The position numbers and the translations under genes were made by a program. Of a DNA stretch of 11,759 nucleotides, positions 1 through 7,190 are shown in pieces (position 1 is the first letter of the stretch; every line of letters starts with the position of its first letter). Origin of the DNA: an uncultured Lachnospiraceae bacterium. GTDB lineage: Bacteria > Bacillota > Clostridia > Lachnospirales > Lachnospiraceae. Under the pieces are notes generated by a model. The model saw nothing but the letters and a program-made list of their open reading frames with translations, was not told the origin of the DNA and did not search any database. The DNA is taken from assembly GCA_949346185.1 (NCBI GenBank), contig CASGVX010000036.1, forward strand, positions 1-11,759, given 5' to 3'.

Positions 1-14
1 TATCATGAAGCTTC

Positions 15-54
15 GGCTTTCGTCCTGTTTGGGCGAAAGCCTTCTTGACTTTAT
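15..54 (+). terminator. Terminator hairpin, probable 3' end of a T-box leader of ileS
   Basis: An 11-bp stem (15-25 with 31-41, one T-G wobble) closes a 5-base loop and is followed by a T-rich stretch. The TCC/GGGCGA core at the top of the stem and its place about 100 bases before an aminoacyl-tRNA synthetase gene are typical of the terminator of a T-box riboswitch, which reads uncharged tRNA. The specifier loop and the conserved TGGNACCGCG antiterminator would lie before base 1, so the T-box identity is inferred. A plain terminator of an upstream gene is the alternative. Confidence 0.6.
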
Positions 55-113
55 AGTTGATCTAAGTGGCTGCCATGCACAGTCATTGGGATGATTGCTT
101 GGGAAATGAATGA

Positions 114-125
114 TTGTGAACAGCA
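114..125 (+). repeat. TTGTGAACAGCA leader motif, copy 1
   Basis: It lies 27 bases before the ileS start. Near-identical 12-mers occur before the HD gene (7115-7126, TTGTGAATAGCA) and guaA (8874-8885, CTGTGAATAGTA). The function is unknown. Confidence 0.4.
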
Positions 126-152
126 GTGGCAAAAAGGAAAGGAAGGAAGAAC

Positions 153-3100
153 ATGTACGAAAAAGTATCTACGGATTTGAACTTTGTCCAGAGGGAAAAG
201 AATGTGGGAAAGTTTTGGCGCAACCAGAAGATTTTTGAAAAGTCAATGAAAGCTAGGGAGGGGAAGCCGGTCTATACATTTTATGACGGGCCGCCCACGG
301 CAAACGGAAAGCCCCACATTGGCCATGTGCTGACCCGGGTCATAAAGGATATGATTCCTAGGTATAAGACGATGAAGGGGTATATGGTGCCGAGAAAGGC
401 TGGATGGGATACCCATGGACTTCCGGTGGAACTGGAGGTGGAGAAGCTTCTGGGACTGGATGGCAAGGATCAGATTGAAGAATATGGCATGGAGCCTTTT
501 ATCAAGCAGTGCAAGGAGTCTGTGTGGAAATATAAGGGCATGTGGGAGGATTTCTCCGGGACAGTGGGGTTCTGGGCAGATATGAATAATCCCTATGTGA
601 CCTATGATGATAATTTTATTGAGTCCGAATGGTGGGCATTGAAAGAGATCTGGGACAAGAAGCTGCTGTACAAGGGCTTTAAGATTGTGCCTTATTGCCC
701 TCGCTGTGGAACGCCCCTCTCCGCTCAGGAGGTGGCGCAGGGATATAAATTAGTCAAGGAGCGTTCTGCCATCGTGCGTTTCCAAGTAGTGGGGGAGGAT
801 GCCTTTTTCCTGGCATGGACCACCACGCCTTGGACGCTGCCTTCCAATGTGGGGCTGTGCGTGAATCCGGAGGATTCGTATGTGAAGGTGAAGGCAGCAG
901 ACGGCTATACCTATTATCTGGCAGAGGCTCTTCTGGACAGCGTGCTGGGAAGACTGGCAGATGAAGAGAATGGCGTGAAGGCTTATGAAGTGCTGGAAAC
1001 TTATGCGGGCAAGGATTTGGAGTATAAGGAGTACGAGCCGCTTTTCCAGTGTGCCAAGGAGCGGGCGGATAAGCAGCATAAGAAGGGCTTTTTCGTGACC
1101 TGTGACAGTTATGTTACCATGTCTGACGGTACTGGCATCGTGCACATTGCGCCGGCCTTTGGCGAGGATGATGCCAATGTGGGCAGGAAATATGATCTTC
1201 CTTTCGTGCAATTTGTGACGGAGAAGGGTGAGATGAGCGAGGAGACTCCCTTTGCCGGGCTGTTTGTGAAGAAGGCTGACATAGAGGTCCTGAAAGATTT
1301 GGAAGCCAGGGAAAAACTTTTTGCAGCACCGAAGTTCGAGCATGATTATCCCCACTGCTGGAGATGCGATACTCCGCTGATCTATTATGCGAGAGAATCT
1401 TGGTTTATCAAGATGACGGAGGTGCGGGATGATTTGGTGCGGAATAACAATACAGTGAACTGGATTCCGGATTCCATCGGCACCGGTCGCTTTGGAAATT
1501 GGCTGGAGAATATTCAGGACTGGGGCATTTCCAGAAACCGCTATTGGGGAACGCCGCTGAATATCTGGGAGTGCGATGGATGCGGCAGGCAGGAATCCAT
1601 CGGCAGCCGGGCAGAACTGGCCGAGCGCACCGGCAACCCGGAGCATGCCAAGGTGGAGCTGCACCGTCCCTATATCGACGAGGTGACCTTTGTCTGTCCT
1701 GACTGCGGCAAGGTGATGCGGCGAGTGCCGGAGGTGATTGACTGCTGGTTTGACAGCGGTGCCATGCCCTTTGCACAGCACCATTATCCTTTTGAAAATA
1801 AAGAGTTATTTGAGCAGCAGTTCCCGGCTCAGTTTATCTCCGAGGCGGTGGATCAGACCCGGGGGTGGTTCTATTCCCTGATGGCGGAGTCCACGCTGCT
1901 CTTCAATAAAGCGCCTTATGAGAATGTGATTGTGCTGGGCCATGTGCAGGATGAGAATGGGCAGAAAATGAGTAAATCAAAGGGTAACGCTGTGGATCCC
2001 TTCGAGGCGTTGGAAAACTATGGTGCGGATGCCATCCGCTGGTATTTCTATGTAAATAGCGCACCTTGGCTGCCCAACCGCTTTCATGGAAAGGCGGTGC
2101 AGGAGGGACAGCGGAAATTCATGGGCACGCTGTGGAATACCTATGCGTTCTTTGTGCTGTATGCCAATATTGATGGGTTTAATGCCACGAAATATGCTTT
2201 GGAATACGATAAATTGGCGGTGATGGATAAGTGGCTGCTGTCGAAGCTTCATAGCACGGTGAAGACGGTGGATGAGAATCTGGCTGCCTATAAGATTCCT
2301 GAGACGGCAAGGGCATTGCAGGAATTTGTGGACGAGATGAGCAACTGGTATGTGAGAAGGTGCCGGGATCGTTTCTGGGCGAAGGGCATGGAGCAGGATA
2401 AAATCAATGCCTATATGACGCTGTACACTGCGCTGGTGACGATTTCCAAGGCGGCAGCGCCTATGATTCCTTTCATGACGGAGGATATCTACCGCAATCT
2501 GGTGTGCTCCATTGACGAAAATGCGCCGGAGAGCGTCCATCTCTGTGACTTCCCGGCAGTGGAGGAAGCGTGGATTGATGCAAAATTAGAAGCGGACATG
2601 GAAGTTGTCCTAGAGGCGGTGGTCTTAGGACGGGCATGCCGGAATACTGCCAATATCAAGAACCGCCAGCCCATTGGCAAGATGTTTGTCAAGGCAGAGG
2701 AGGAACTTTCCCAGTTCTACATGGATATTATCAAGGATGAGCTGAATGTGAAGGAGGCAGAGCTGACAGAGGATGTAAGCAACCTTACCACATATAATTT
2801 CAAACCACAGTTAAAGACGCTGGGTCGCCGCTTTGGAAAAAATATCAATGCAGTGAAGGAAATCCTTGCGAATCTGGATGGCCAGAAGGCGATGGCAGAA
2901 TTGAAGGATAAGGGAACGCTGACGATTCAGGTGGAGGGCAGCGATGAGGCTCTCTCTGAGGAGGATTTGCTTATCGAGGCAGCGCAGATGGAGGGATATA
3001 TTTCTGATACTGACCATGGGGTGACGGTGGTGCTGGATACCAACCTGACGCCGGAACTTTTGGAAGAGGGCTTTGTCAGGGAGGTCATCAGTAAGATTCA

Positions 3101-3314
3101 GACCATGCGGAAGGATGCCGGTTTCGAGGTGATGGATCATATCCGGGTGTCCATGCAGGACAATGAGAAGGTTCGGGAGATTGTGCAGAAAAATGAACCC
3201 TCCATCATGGGAGACGTGCTGGCTGACGAGATGGCATATGATGGGGCAGCAGGCTTTACCAAGGAGTGGAATATCAATGGGGAGAAAGTGACCTTGGGCG
3301 TGGAAAAGAAATGA
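153..3314 (+). CDS. ileS: Isoleucyl-tRNA synthetase, type 2-like
   Basis: This cytoplasmic class I enzyme charges tRNA-Ile with isoleucine. From the ATG at 153 it has 1053 residues. HIGH lies at residues 55-58 in the context YDGPPTANGKPHIGH, and KMSKS at 605-609. Between them sits a CP1 editing domain with the TTTPWTLPSN motif and two CxxC pairs. An anticodon-binding alpha-helical domain and a long C-terminal extension follow. An in-frame GTG at 126 would add nine basic residues, but the GGAAGGAAG ribosome site just before 153 favours the ATG. The length and the YDGPP/GWDTHGLPVE wording match the eukaryote-like (IleS2) branch rather than the shorter type 1 enzymes. It is probably T-box regulated, given the hairpin at 15-41. 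The DUF4846 gene starts 34 bases downstream and may be co-transcribed. Confidence 0.97.
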   Translation: MYEKVSTDLNFVQREKNVGKFWRNQKIFEKSMKAREGKPVYTFYDGPPTANGKPHIGHVLTRVIKDMIPRYKTMKGYMVPRKAGWDTHGLPVELEVEKLLGLDGKDQIEEYGMEPFIKQCKESVWKYKGMWEDFSGTVGFWADMNNPYVTYDDNFIESEWWALKEIWDKKLLYKGFKIVPYCPRCGTPLSAQEVAQGYKLVKERSAIVRFQVVGEDAFFLAWTTTPWTLPSNVGLCVNPEDSYVKVKAADGYTYYLAEALLDSVLGRLADEENGVKAYEVLETYAGKDLEYKEYEPLFQCAKERADKQHKKGFFVTCDSYVTMSDGTGIVHIAPAFGEDDANVGRKYDLPFVQFVTEKGEMSEETPFAGLFVKKADIEVLKDLEAREKLFAAPKFEHDYPHCWRCDTPLIYYARESWFIKMTEVRDDLVRNNNTVNWIPDSIGTGRFGNWLENIQDWGISRNRYWGTPLNIWECDGCGRQESIGSRAELAERTGNPEHAKVELHRPYIDEVTFVCPDCGKVMRRVPEVIDCWFDSGAMPFAQHHYPFENKELFEQQFPAQFISEAVDQTRGWFYSLMAESTLLFNKAPYENVIVLGHVQDENGQKMSKSKGNAVDPFEALENYGADAIRWYFYVNSAPWLPNRFHGKAVQEGQRKFMGTLWNTYAFFVLYANIDGFNATKYALEYDKLAVMDKWLLSKLHSTVKTVDENLAAYKIPETARALQEFVDEMSNWYVRRCRDRFWAKGMEQDKINAYMTLYTALVTISKAAAPMIPFMTEDIYRNLVCSIDENAPESVHLCDFPAVEEAWIDAKLEADMEVVLEAVVLGRACRNTANIKNRQPIGKMFVKAEEELSQFYMDIIKDELNVKEAELTEDVSNLTTYNFKPQLKTLGRRFGKNINAVKEILANLDGQKAMAELKDKGTLTIQVEGSDEALSEEDLLIEAAQMEGYISDTDHGVTVVLDTNLTPELLEEGFVREVISKIQTMRKDAGFEVMDHIRVSMQDNEKVREIVQKNEPSIMGDVLADEMAYDGAAGFTKEWNINGEKVTLGVEKK

Positions 3315-3348
3315 AGATTTCCTATGGCTTGAAGCGAGGGAGGAATGG

Positions 3349-4320
3349 ATGAAGAAACATCATAGACAGAAGAGAATGCTTTGCATTGCCGCAGCATGTG
3401 TATTTATAGCGGTTGCTGTTGCGGCAATCCATGTACCGTGGCTATTATCAGATCAGTACAATCAAAAAACTCTCCGAGAGCAGCCAGATCGAAAAAGCAG
3501 GGAAGAGGAAGCTGCGCTTTCAGAGAAGGATGAGCGTAAGGAGTCATCTGCTCCGAGGTCGGCGCAGCTTATTAACCGTACCGGAAAAACCTTGGAACAA
3601 AGAATCCAGCCGCCATTCGGCTACCAGCGGAAACAGGCCAAGTCCGGCAGCCTGACTGCCTTTTTGCGGGGATATCCTCTTAAAAAGCACGGAAAGCCAG
3701 TGCTGTTGTATAATGGCGAAGAAAAATGGAATCAGGATGCCCATGCGGCAGTCTTCAAGCTTCCCATGGAAAAGGAAGATTTACAGCAGTGTGCTGATTC
3801 CGTCATACGGGTATATGCAGAGTATTTTTGGCATTCCGGGCAGCGGGAACGTATTTCTTTCCGATTTGTGGATGGCTTTCAGGCAGAATATGAAAAATGG
3901 CGCAGGGGTTACCGAATCCAGACGGGAGGCAGGGGTTCTTCCTGGGTGTCCGGCGGCACAGCAGACGGCTCCTATGGGAACTTTAAAAAATATCTTCGGA
4001 TGGTATTTGCCTATGCCAGTACCCTTTCTCTGAAGGAGGAATCCCAAAAAATCAGCCTCTCCAAACTGGATGTGGGAGATATTTTTTTGAAGGCGGGAAG
4101 TCCGGGCCATGTTGTGATGGTGGTAGATGTTTGCGAAGATGAAGCAGGGAGAAAGGCGTTTTTGCTGGGGCAGGGATATATGCCGGCACAGGAATTTCAT
4201 TTATTGAAAAATCCTGCCAGAGAAGATGATCCATGGTACTATGTGGACGAGATATCCTATCCCTTTTCTACCCCGGAATACGAGTTTGGAAAGGGGAGCC
4301 TTAGGCGGTTGCAATATTAG
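3349..4320 (+). CDS. Membrane-anchored DUF4846 family protein
   Basis: This 323-residue protein has a basic N-terminus and one hydrophobic segment at about residues 10-33, followed by a charged, low-complexity linker (about 36-75). It is therefore probably held in the membrane with its domain outside. Residues from about 80 to the end resemble the DUF4846 family, including the RISFRFVDGF stretch and the GDIFLKAGSPGHVVMVVDV block. The latter recalls the glycine-histidine core of extracytoplasmic papain-like or NlpC-type folds, but I see no proven catalytic set and do not assign an enzymatic role. A GAGGGAGGAA site lies just before the ATG. The gene follows ileS by 34 bases, probably as read-through from the same transcript. 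No clear strong terminator follows. Family assignment is from recall of conserved wording, not a search. Confidence 0.78.
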   Translation: MKKHHRQKRMLCIAAACVFIAVAVAAIHVPWLLSDQYNQKTLREQPDRKSREEEAALSEKDERKESSAPRSAQLINRTGKTLEQRIQPPFGYQRKQAKSGSLTAFLRGYPLKKHGKPVLLYNGEEKWNQDAHAAVFKLPMEKEDLQQCADSVIRVYAEYFWHSGQRERISFRFVDGFQAEYEKWRRGYRIQTGGRGSSWVSGGTADGSYGNFKKYLRMVFAYASTLSLKEESQKISLSKLDVGDIFLKAGSPGHVVMVVDVCEDEAGRKAFLLGQGYMPAQEFHLLKNPAREDDPWYYVDEISYPFSTPEYEFGKGSLRRLQY

Positions 4321-4565
4321 GAATCATGACGTTCTCCGTTCTATTCCGATTTATCATATGTATAGAAGTAATCGGCCTAATCCATCATAAGGCAATTTTT
4401 ATATTTTGTTTCATATGAGGCAGATAGCATCTAACGCAATTCCTATTTGTACATTTTTTCTCATCTTTCTCGACTGCGATAGTAATTTATTGTTGTAGAT
4501 AGTAATGAACTAAAGGCATAATATATTCTTTTGAGGAAATATCGTAGGACTTTCTGATTTCCTGT
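4321..4565. other. AT-rich intergenic stretch without a gene
   Basis: No convincing open frame is present on either strand. A 6-bp inverted repeat (CCGATT with AATCGG) and a short GCCT/AGGC stem followed by T-rich sequence near 4372-4405 could be a weak terminator for the DUF4846 gene. CCATCATAAGG at 4382 resembles a longer 15-base repeat found at 5840 and 8709. The right part holds the small-RNA candidate listed separately. Confidence 0.5.
4493..4522 (+). promoter_or_regulatory. Possible promoter of a short RNA
   Basis: TTGTAG and CATAAT are separated by 18 bases. The -10 box matches the consensus at five of six positions, while the -35 box is only moderate. The surrounding DNA is AT-rich, so a chance match is quite possible. 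Its interest is that a terminator lies only about 70 bases downstream. Confidence 0.3.
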
Positions 4566-4597
4566 TCAAACTCCCTGTCTTGAGGAGTTTTTTTCTT
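4529..4597 (+). ncRNA. Candidate small RNA: hairpin plus terminator
   Basis: Between the possible promoter at 4493-4522 and a terminator at 4568-4597 there is a 7-bp hairpin, AGGAAAT (4534-4540) with ATTTCCT (4557-4563). A transcript starting near 4529 would be about 70 bases and contain only these two stem-loops, the usual shape of a small regulatory RNA. No open frame with a ribosome site lies in it. Alternatively the terminator simply ends read-through from ileS and the DUF4846 gene. Low confidence. Confidence 0.27.
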
Positions 4598-4862
4598 TCT
4601 TATTTTTCATCATGGCCGTTGCCCCTTTCATCATCATCCTGTCAACAATCCCCATGTTTTCATAGCATAGACCACTCTGCATATGAAATTGAGGAAAGGA
4701 TTTTAAATCTTCTGCAGATAGATTTTGCCTCCAGAATTGCTGGATGAAATGTGGATTTTGCTCTATTGCCTGTTTTAAAAATGTCTGATATGCACTTTCC
4801 TGCTGGGCAAATATTTCTTCAGCAGGAATGCCCGGCGTGGTTACTGATGTGCCGCTGGATTC
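4566..4862 (-). pseudogene. Remnant of a reverse-strand gene, 5' end lost
   Basis: On the minus strand a frame stays open for 98 codons, from just inside a TAG at 4863-4865 to a TGA at 4566-4568. It reads like real protein: the middle contains AEEIFAQQESAYQTFLKQ, FIQQFWRQNLSAEDLKSFPQ and CYENMGIVDRMMMKG, amphipathic and rich in Q and E. There is no start codon or ribosome site at the front, only internal ATGs such as the one for MQSGLCYENM, and the last codons run into the plus-strand terminator stem. I read this as the C-terminal remnant of a decayed gene. I do not recognise the family. A short functional peptide from an internal ATG is less likely. Confidence 0.45.
4568..4599 (+). terminator. 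Rho-independent terminator, plus strand
   Basis: AAACTCC (4568-4574) pairs with GGAGTTT (4584-4590) around a 9-base loop, followed immediately by a run rich in T (TTTTCTTTCTT). It would end plus-strand transcripts arriving from the DUF4846 gene or from the nearby small-RNA promoter. Confidence 0.7.
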
Positions 4863-4949
4863 CTATAAATTCCAGTGAATAAAAGAAGATTATCTGTCAA
4901 GACTAATACCAGACATATTTTAATGAAAATGAAATGGAGGAATGCGCAT

Positions 4950-5780
4950 ATGTTTGAGGAAAAGGAATCCTGGTGGAAGTCAAAAGGTTTTTATTTTTCA
5001 GCCTGTGTACTTTTGGTGGGGGTGATGGCGGCAGGTGTGGTATTTTATCAGAAGAACGGAAAAAATGGTGCAGATAAAATGCTGGCAGAAATAGCGACGG
5101 AAATGCCGGAAAGCAGTCCGACGGGGGACAGCGCAGAGGAGCAGTCTGCTCAGGCGAATGCCAATATAACGCCTATGCCTACCGCTGTTCCAACGCCGGA
5201 GAAGTCGCCAATGAAGGTTGCGAAGGAAGAGGCGAAGAAAGCAAAGGCATTAGCGAAAGCGAAGGCTGAGAAGGCAAAAAAGGAGGCGGCAGCGAAAGTG
5301 GCAGCCCAGAAGGCCAAATCTAAGGCGGCCAAGCCGGCTTCTGCAAATGCAGCAAAGAAGTATACATTTAATGAAGAAAAGGGTTTGCTGTGGCCGGTAA
5401 AAGGTGACGTTTTGATGAAATATAGTATGAGCAAGACAATCTATTTTAAAACGCTGGCACAGTACAAATATAATCCGGGGCTGGTGATTGGCGCAAAGGA
5501 GGGCACTGCGGTGAAGGCCGCTGCCAGCGGGCGAGTGGTCTCGGTCACCAAGGACGATGAACTGGGGCAGATGGTCACGATGGAAATAGGGGACGAGTAT
5601 ACAGTTATCTATGGACAGTTAAAAGATGTGTCTGTCAAAAAGGATGATGATGTAAAAGAGGGGCAGACGATTGGAAAGATTGCCAAGCCAACAAAATATT
5701 ATGCGGAAGAGGGAAGTAATTTATATTTGCAGGTAAAAGAGGGGAAGGAGACTGTGGATCCTATGCTTCTCTTGCGCTGA
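4950..5780 (+). CDS. Membrane-anchored degenerate LytM/M23-fold protein
   Basis: From the ATG at 4950, preceded by GGAGG nine bases upstream, the protein has 276 residues. An in-frame ATG at 4875 would add 25 residues but lacks a good ribosome site. Residues 14-33 form one membrane helix. Residues 44-88 are a Ser/Pro/Thr-rich linker, 89-137 an Ala/Lys/Glu-rich probable coiled coil, and about 145-275 an M23 peptidase-like beta domain (LWPVKG, GTAVKAAASGRVV, VIYGQL, VKEGQTIGKI, VDPMLLL). The usual zinc ligands appear to be missing: HxGxD reads NPGLV (175-179), the HL of YxHL reads QL (223), and HxH reads NLY (257-259). It is probably a scaffold or regulator at the cell wall, comparable to SpoIIQ-type or EnvC-type degenerate LytM proteins, rather than a hydrolase. 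Neither neighbour clarifies its job. Confidence 0.82.
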   Translation: MFEEKESWWKSKGFYFSACVLLVGVMAAGVVFYQKNGKNGADKMLAEIATEMPESSPTGDSAEEQSAQANANITPMPTAVPTPEKSPMKVAKEEAKKAKALAKAKAEKAKKEAAAKVAAQKAKSKAAKPASANAAKKYTFNEEKGLLWPVKGDVLMKYSMSKTIYFKTLAQYKYNPGLVIGAKEGTAVKAAASGRVVSVTKDDELGQMVTMEIGDEYTVIYGQLKDVSVKKDDDVKEGQTIGKIAKPTKYYAEEGSNLYLQVKEGKETVDPMLLLR

Positions 5781-5801
5781 CAGGAATAAAGATGGGGTTA
5801 T

Positions 5802-5969
5802 AGAAAGCAGGATGCCTTATGATCGGGTTGCGGTTCATTCCATCATAAGATAGACGAGTTACATTAGTGGCAACCGATGCCGAAAGAAAGCTGTTTTGCG
5901 TCATCGGTCGGGGTCTATCGCATGATGAGATGAATGGCTGGGAATACGATCGTTTGGCACCTGCTTTCT
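5802..5969 (+). other. Long rod-like imperfect hairpin, possible structured RNA or palindromic repeat
   Basis: Nested complementary segments fold the whole stretch on itself. AGAAAGCAGG (5802-5811) pairs with 5960-5969, TGCC (5813-5816) with 5956-5959, GATCG (5821-5825) with 5947-5951, TTCAT (5834-5838) with 5930-5934, CATCAT (5841-5846) with 5922-5927, and GATAGA (5849-5854) with 5914-5919. An apical hairpin joins ACCGATG (5873-5879) to CATCGGT (5902-5908). That is over 40 base pairs in one order, far beyond chance. I cannot match it to a known RNA class. A decayed palindromic mobile element is the main alternative. Confidence 0.55.
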
Positions 5970-5988
5970 GTATTATGCAAACTTTATC

Positions 5989-6018
5989 TTGGTATCTTAT
6001 TGGATTATGTGCTATAAT
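5989..6018 (+). promoter_or_regulatory. Promoter with extended -10
   Basis: TTGGTA (5989-5994) lies 18 bases before a perfect TATAAT (6013-6018), which is preceded by TGC, the extended -10 signature. Transcription would start near 6025 and run through the palindromic element into the AIM24 gene, giving a leader of about 390 bases. It could instead serve a small RNA. Confidence 0.55.
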
Positions 6019-6177
6019 TCAAACTGTAATGCCTGTATTACTTCAAAAGTTAAATATCACAAGATCTTGCGAAGCATAAATGACGGATGCATCTGCCATA
6101 AACGTAGATGTAGTGGCGCTGCATCGAGGCTTTCGGCAGAATGCAGCTGGAAATTTAGGCGAATAAATATTGCGATA

Positions 6178-6340
6178 TTTAGGAACTGTTAAGAAATAAG
6201 TCTTCACATTTTGCTTGCTGGAATCTCCATCTGCTGCGTTGTTGTCAGTCGCCGTAGCCCGCTACGACTTCCTCCTCCGCCTTGCAGATGAAAATTCCAG
6301 CTTACGCAAAATGCAAAGTTATTTTTTAACAGTCCCTTAG
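6178..6340. repeat. Palindromic MITE-like element of about 163 bases
   Basis: The two ends form an inverted repeat of about 57 bases. Left-arm blocks such as ACTGTTAAGAAATAA, CACATTTTGC, GCTGGAAT and CATCTGC recur as reverse complements in the right arm (ACTGTTAAAAAATAA, GCATTTTGC, GCTGGAAT, CATCTGC), with a few substitutions. The centre holds a second small palindrome, GTAGC-CC-GCTAC. There is no transposase frame, so this is a non-autonomous palindromic repeat of the kind scattered through clostridial intergenic regions. As RNA it would form a very stable hairpin in the AIM24 leader. Exact termini and target-site duplication are not certain. Confidence 0.75.
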
Positions 6341-6415
6341 CTGCCGAAGTAATAATATCGTTGAAGAATCTTGTGTAAAATGAAAAAGAAGCACAGCGTG
6401 CTGGAAGGAGGAACT

Positions 6416-7096
6416 ATGCAGTATAAAGTAATTGGAAGCACAATGCCGGCGGTGGAGGTACTTTTTGACAGGGCAGGGGAGTCCATGTATACCCAGTCAG
6501 GAGGTATGGCTTGGATGTCGGAAGGGATTGAAATGAATACCAATACCAATGGGGGGATTCTAAAAGGCGTGGGGCGCATGTTTGCTGGCGAGTCTATGTT
6601 TATGGCAAACTATACAGCCAAGGCGCCGGGGGCGATGATTGCCTTTGCATCCACTGTGGCGGGCGAGATTCTGCCTGTGAATATCGGCGAATGCGGCGGC
6701 CTGATATGCCAGAAAGGCGCCTTTCTCTGTGCGGAGCCGGGAGTGAATCTAAATGTCACGTTTACTAAGAAATTCTCCGCAGGTTTTTTCGGCGGCGAAG
6801 GATTTATCCTGCAGGATATTTCTGGTCAGGGAATGGTGTTTCTAGAGATTGATGGTGACAAGGTGATTAAAGAATTAGCGCCGGGGGAGGTTATCAAGGT
6901 CGATACTGGAAATGTGGTTGGATTTGAGAAGACAGTCGCCTACGAGATAGAGACAGTGAAGGGCTTGAAAAATATCTTCTTGGGCGGCGAGGGGCTTTTC
7001 CTGACCAAATTGACGGGACCTGGCAAGGTGATTCTTCAGACGCAGAACTTTAATGAATTTGCGGGAAGGATTGCCAGATTTATTCCGGGAAAATAG
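6416..7096 (+). CDS. AIM24 / TIGR00266 family protein
   Basis: The protein has 226 residues from the ATG at 6416, which follows a GGAGGA site. The upstream in-frame TTG at 6371 has no ribosome site. It is a predicted all-beta, glycine-rich protein. The YTQSGGMAWMSEGIEMNT opening, the GGILKGVGRMFAGESMFMANYTA block, the FFGGEGFILQDISG hairpin and the GGEGLFLTKLTGPG repeat are characteristic of the AIM24 (formerly DUF124) family. The repeated GGEG(F/L)-containing hairpins suggest an internal duplication of the fold. In yeast, Aim24 is mitochondrial and needed for MICOS integrity; the bacterial role is unknown. No signal peptide or membrane segment is visible, so it is probably cytosolic. It is followed 94 bases later by the HD-domain gene in the same direction, with no terminator seen between them. 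Confidence 0.9.
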   Translation: MQYKVIGSTMPAVEVLFDRAGESMYTQSGGMAWMSEGIEMNTNTNGGILKGVGRMFAGESMFMANYTAKAPGAMIAFASTVAGEILPVNIGECGGLICQKGAFLCAEPGVNLNVTFTKKFSAGFFGGEGFILQDISGQGMVFLEIDGDKVIKELAPGEVIKVDTGNVVGFEKTVAYEIETVKGLKNIFLGGEGLFLTKLTGPGKVILQTQNFNEFAGRIARFIPGK

Positions 7097-7114
7097 GATG
7101 CCGTACATAGGAAG

Positions 7115-7126
7115 TTGTGAATAGCA
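7115..7126 (+). repeat. TTGTGAATAGCA leader motif, copy 2
   Basis: It lies in the 94-base gap between the AIM24 and HD genes and differs by one base from the ileS copy. Confidence 0.4.
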
Positions 7127-7190
7127 ATGCTTGCTGTGCGAACATTGCGTCTGCGATATCATTGCAGGATATGGAAAGGCATGGTTTTTT

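Larger units (their letters stand above)
5781..6415. other. 635-base gene-free region rich in secondary structure
   Basis: Neither open frame in this stretch (about 70 codons each) has a ribosome site or recognisable protein. What the region does hold is a long imperfect hairpin (5802-5969), a promoter (5989-6018), several small stem-loops (for example GTAAT/ATTAC near 6026-6041, and AAATAT/ATATTT at 6165-6180), and a palindromic repeat (6178-6340). The AIM24 ribosome site is at its right end. Confidence 0.7.

Noticed and set aside
750..1784. Reverse-strand open frame of 344 codons inside ileS
   Set aside because: It is the shadow of a long GC-biased gene: the ileS frame has all the family motifs, while the reverse translation is rich in His, Ile and Arg with no domain or ribosome site.
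5150..5434. Reverse-strand Ala/Phe-rich frame opposite the LytM-like gene
   Set aside because: It is the mirror of the Ala/Lys repeat region; its apparent hydrophobic protein is a codon artefact.
5867..6192. Two overlapping plus-strand frames of about 70 codons
   Set aside because: No ribosome site or recognisable protein; they overlap the folded element and the promoter at 5989-6018.
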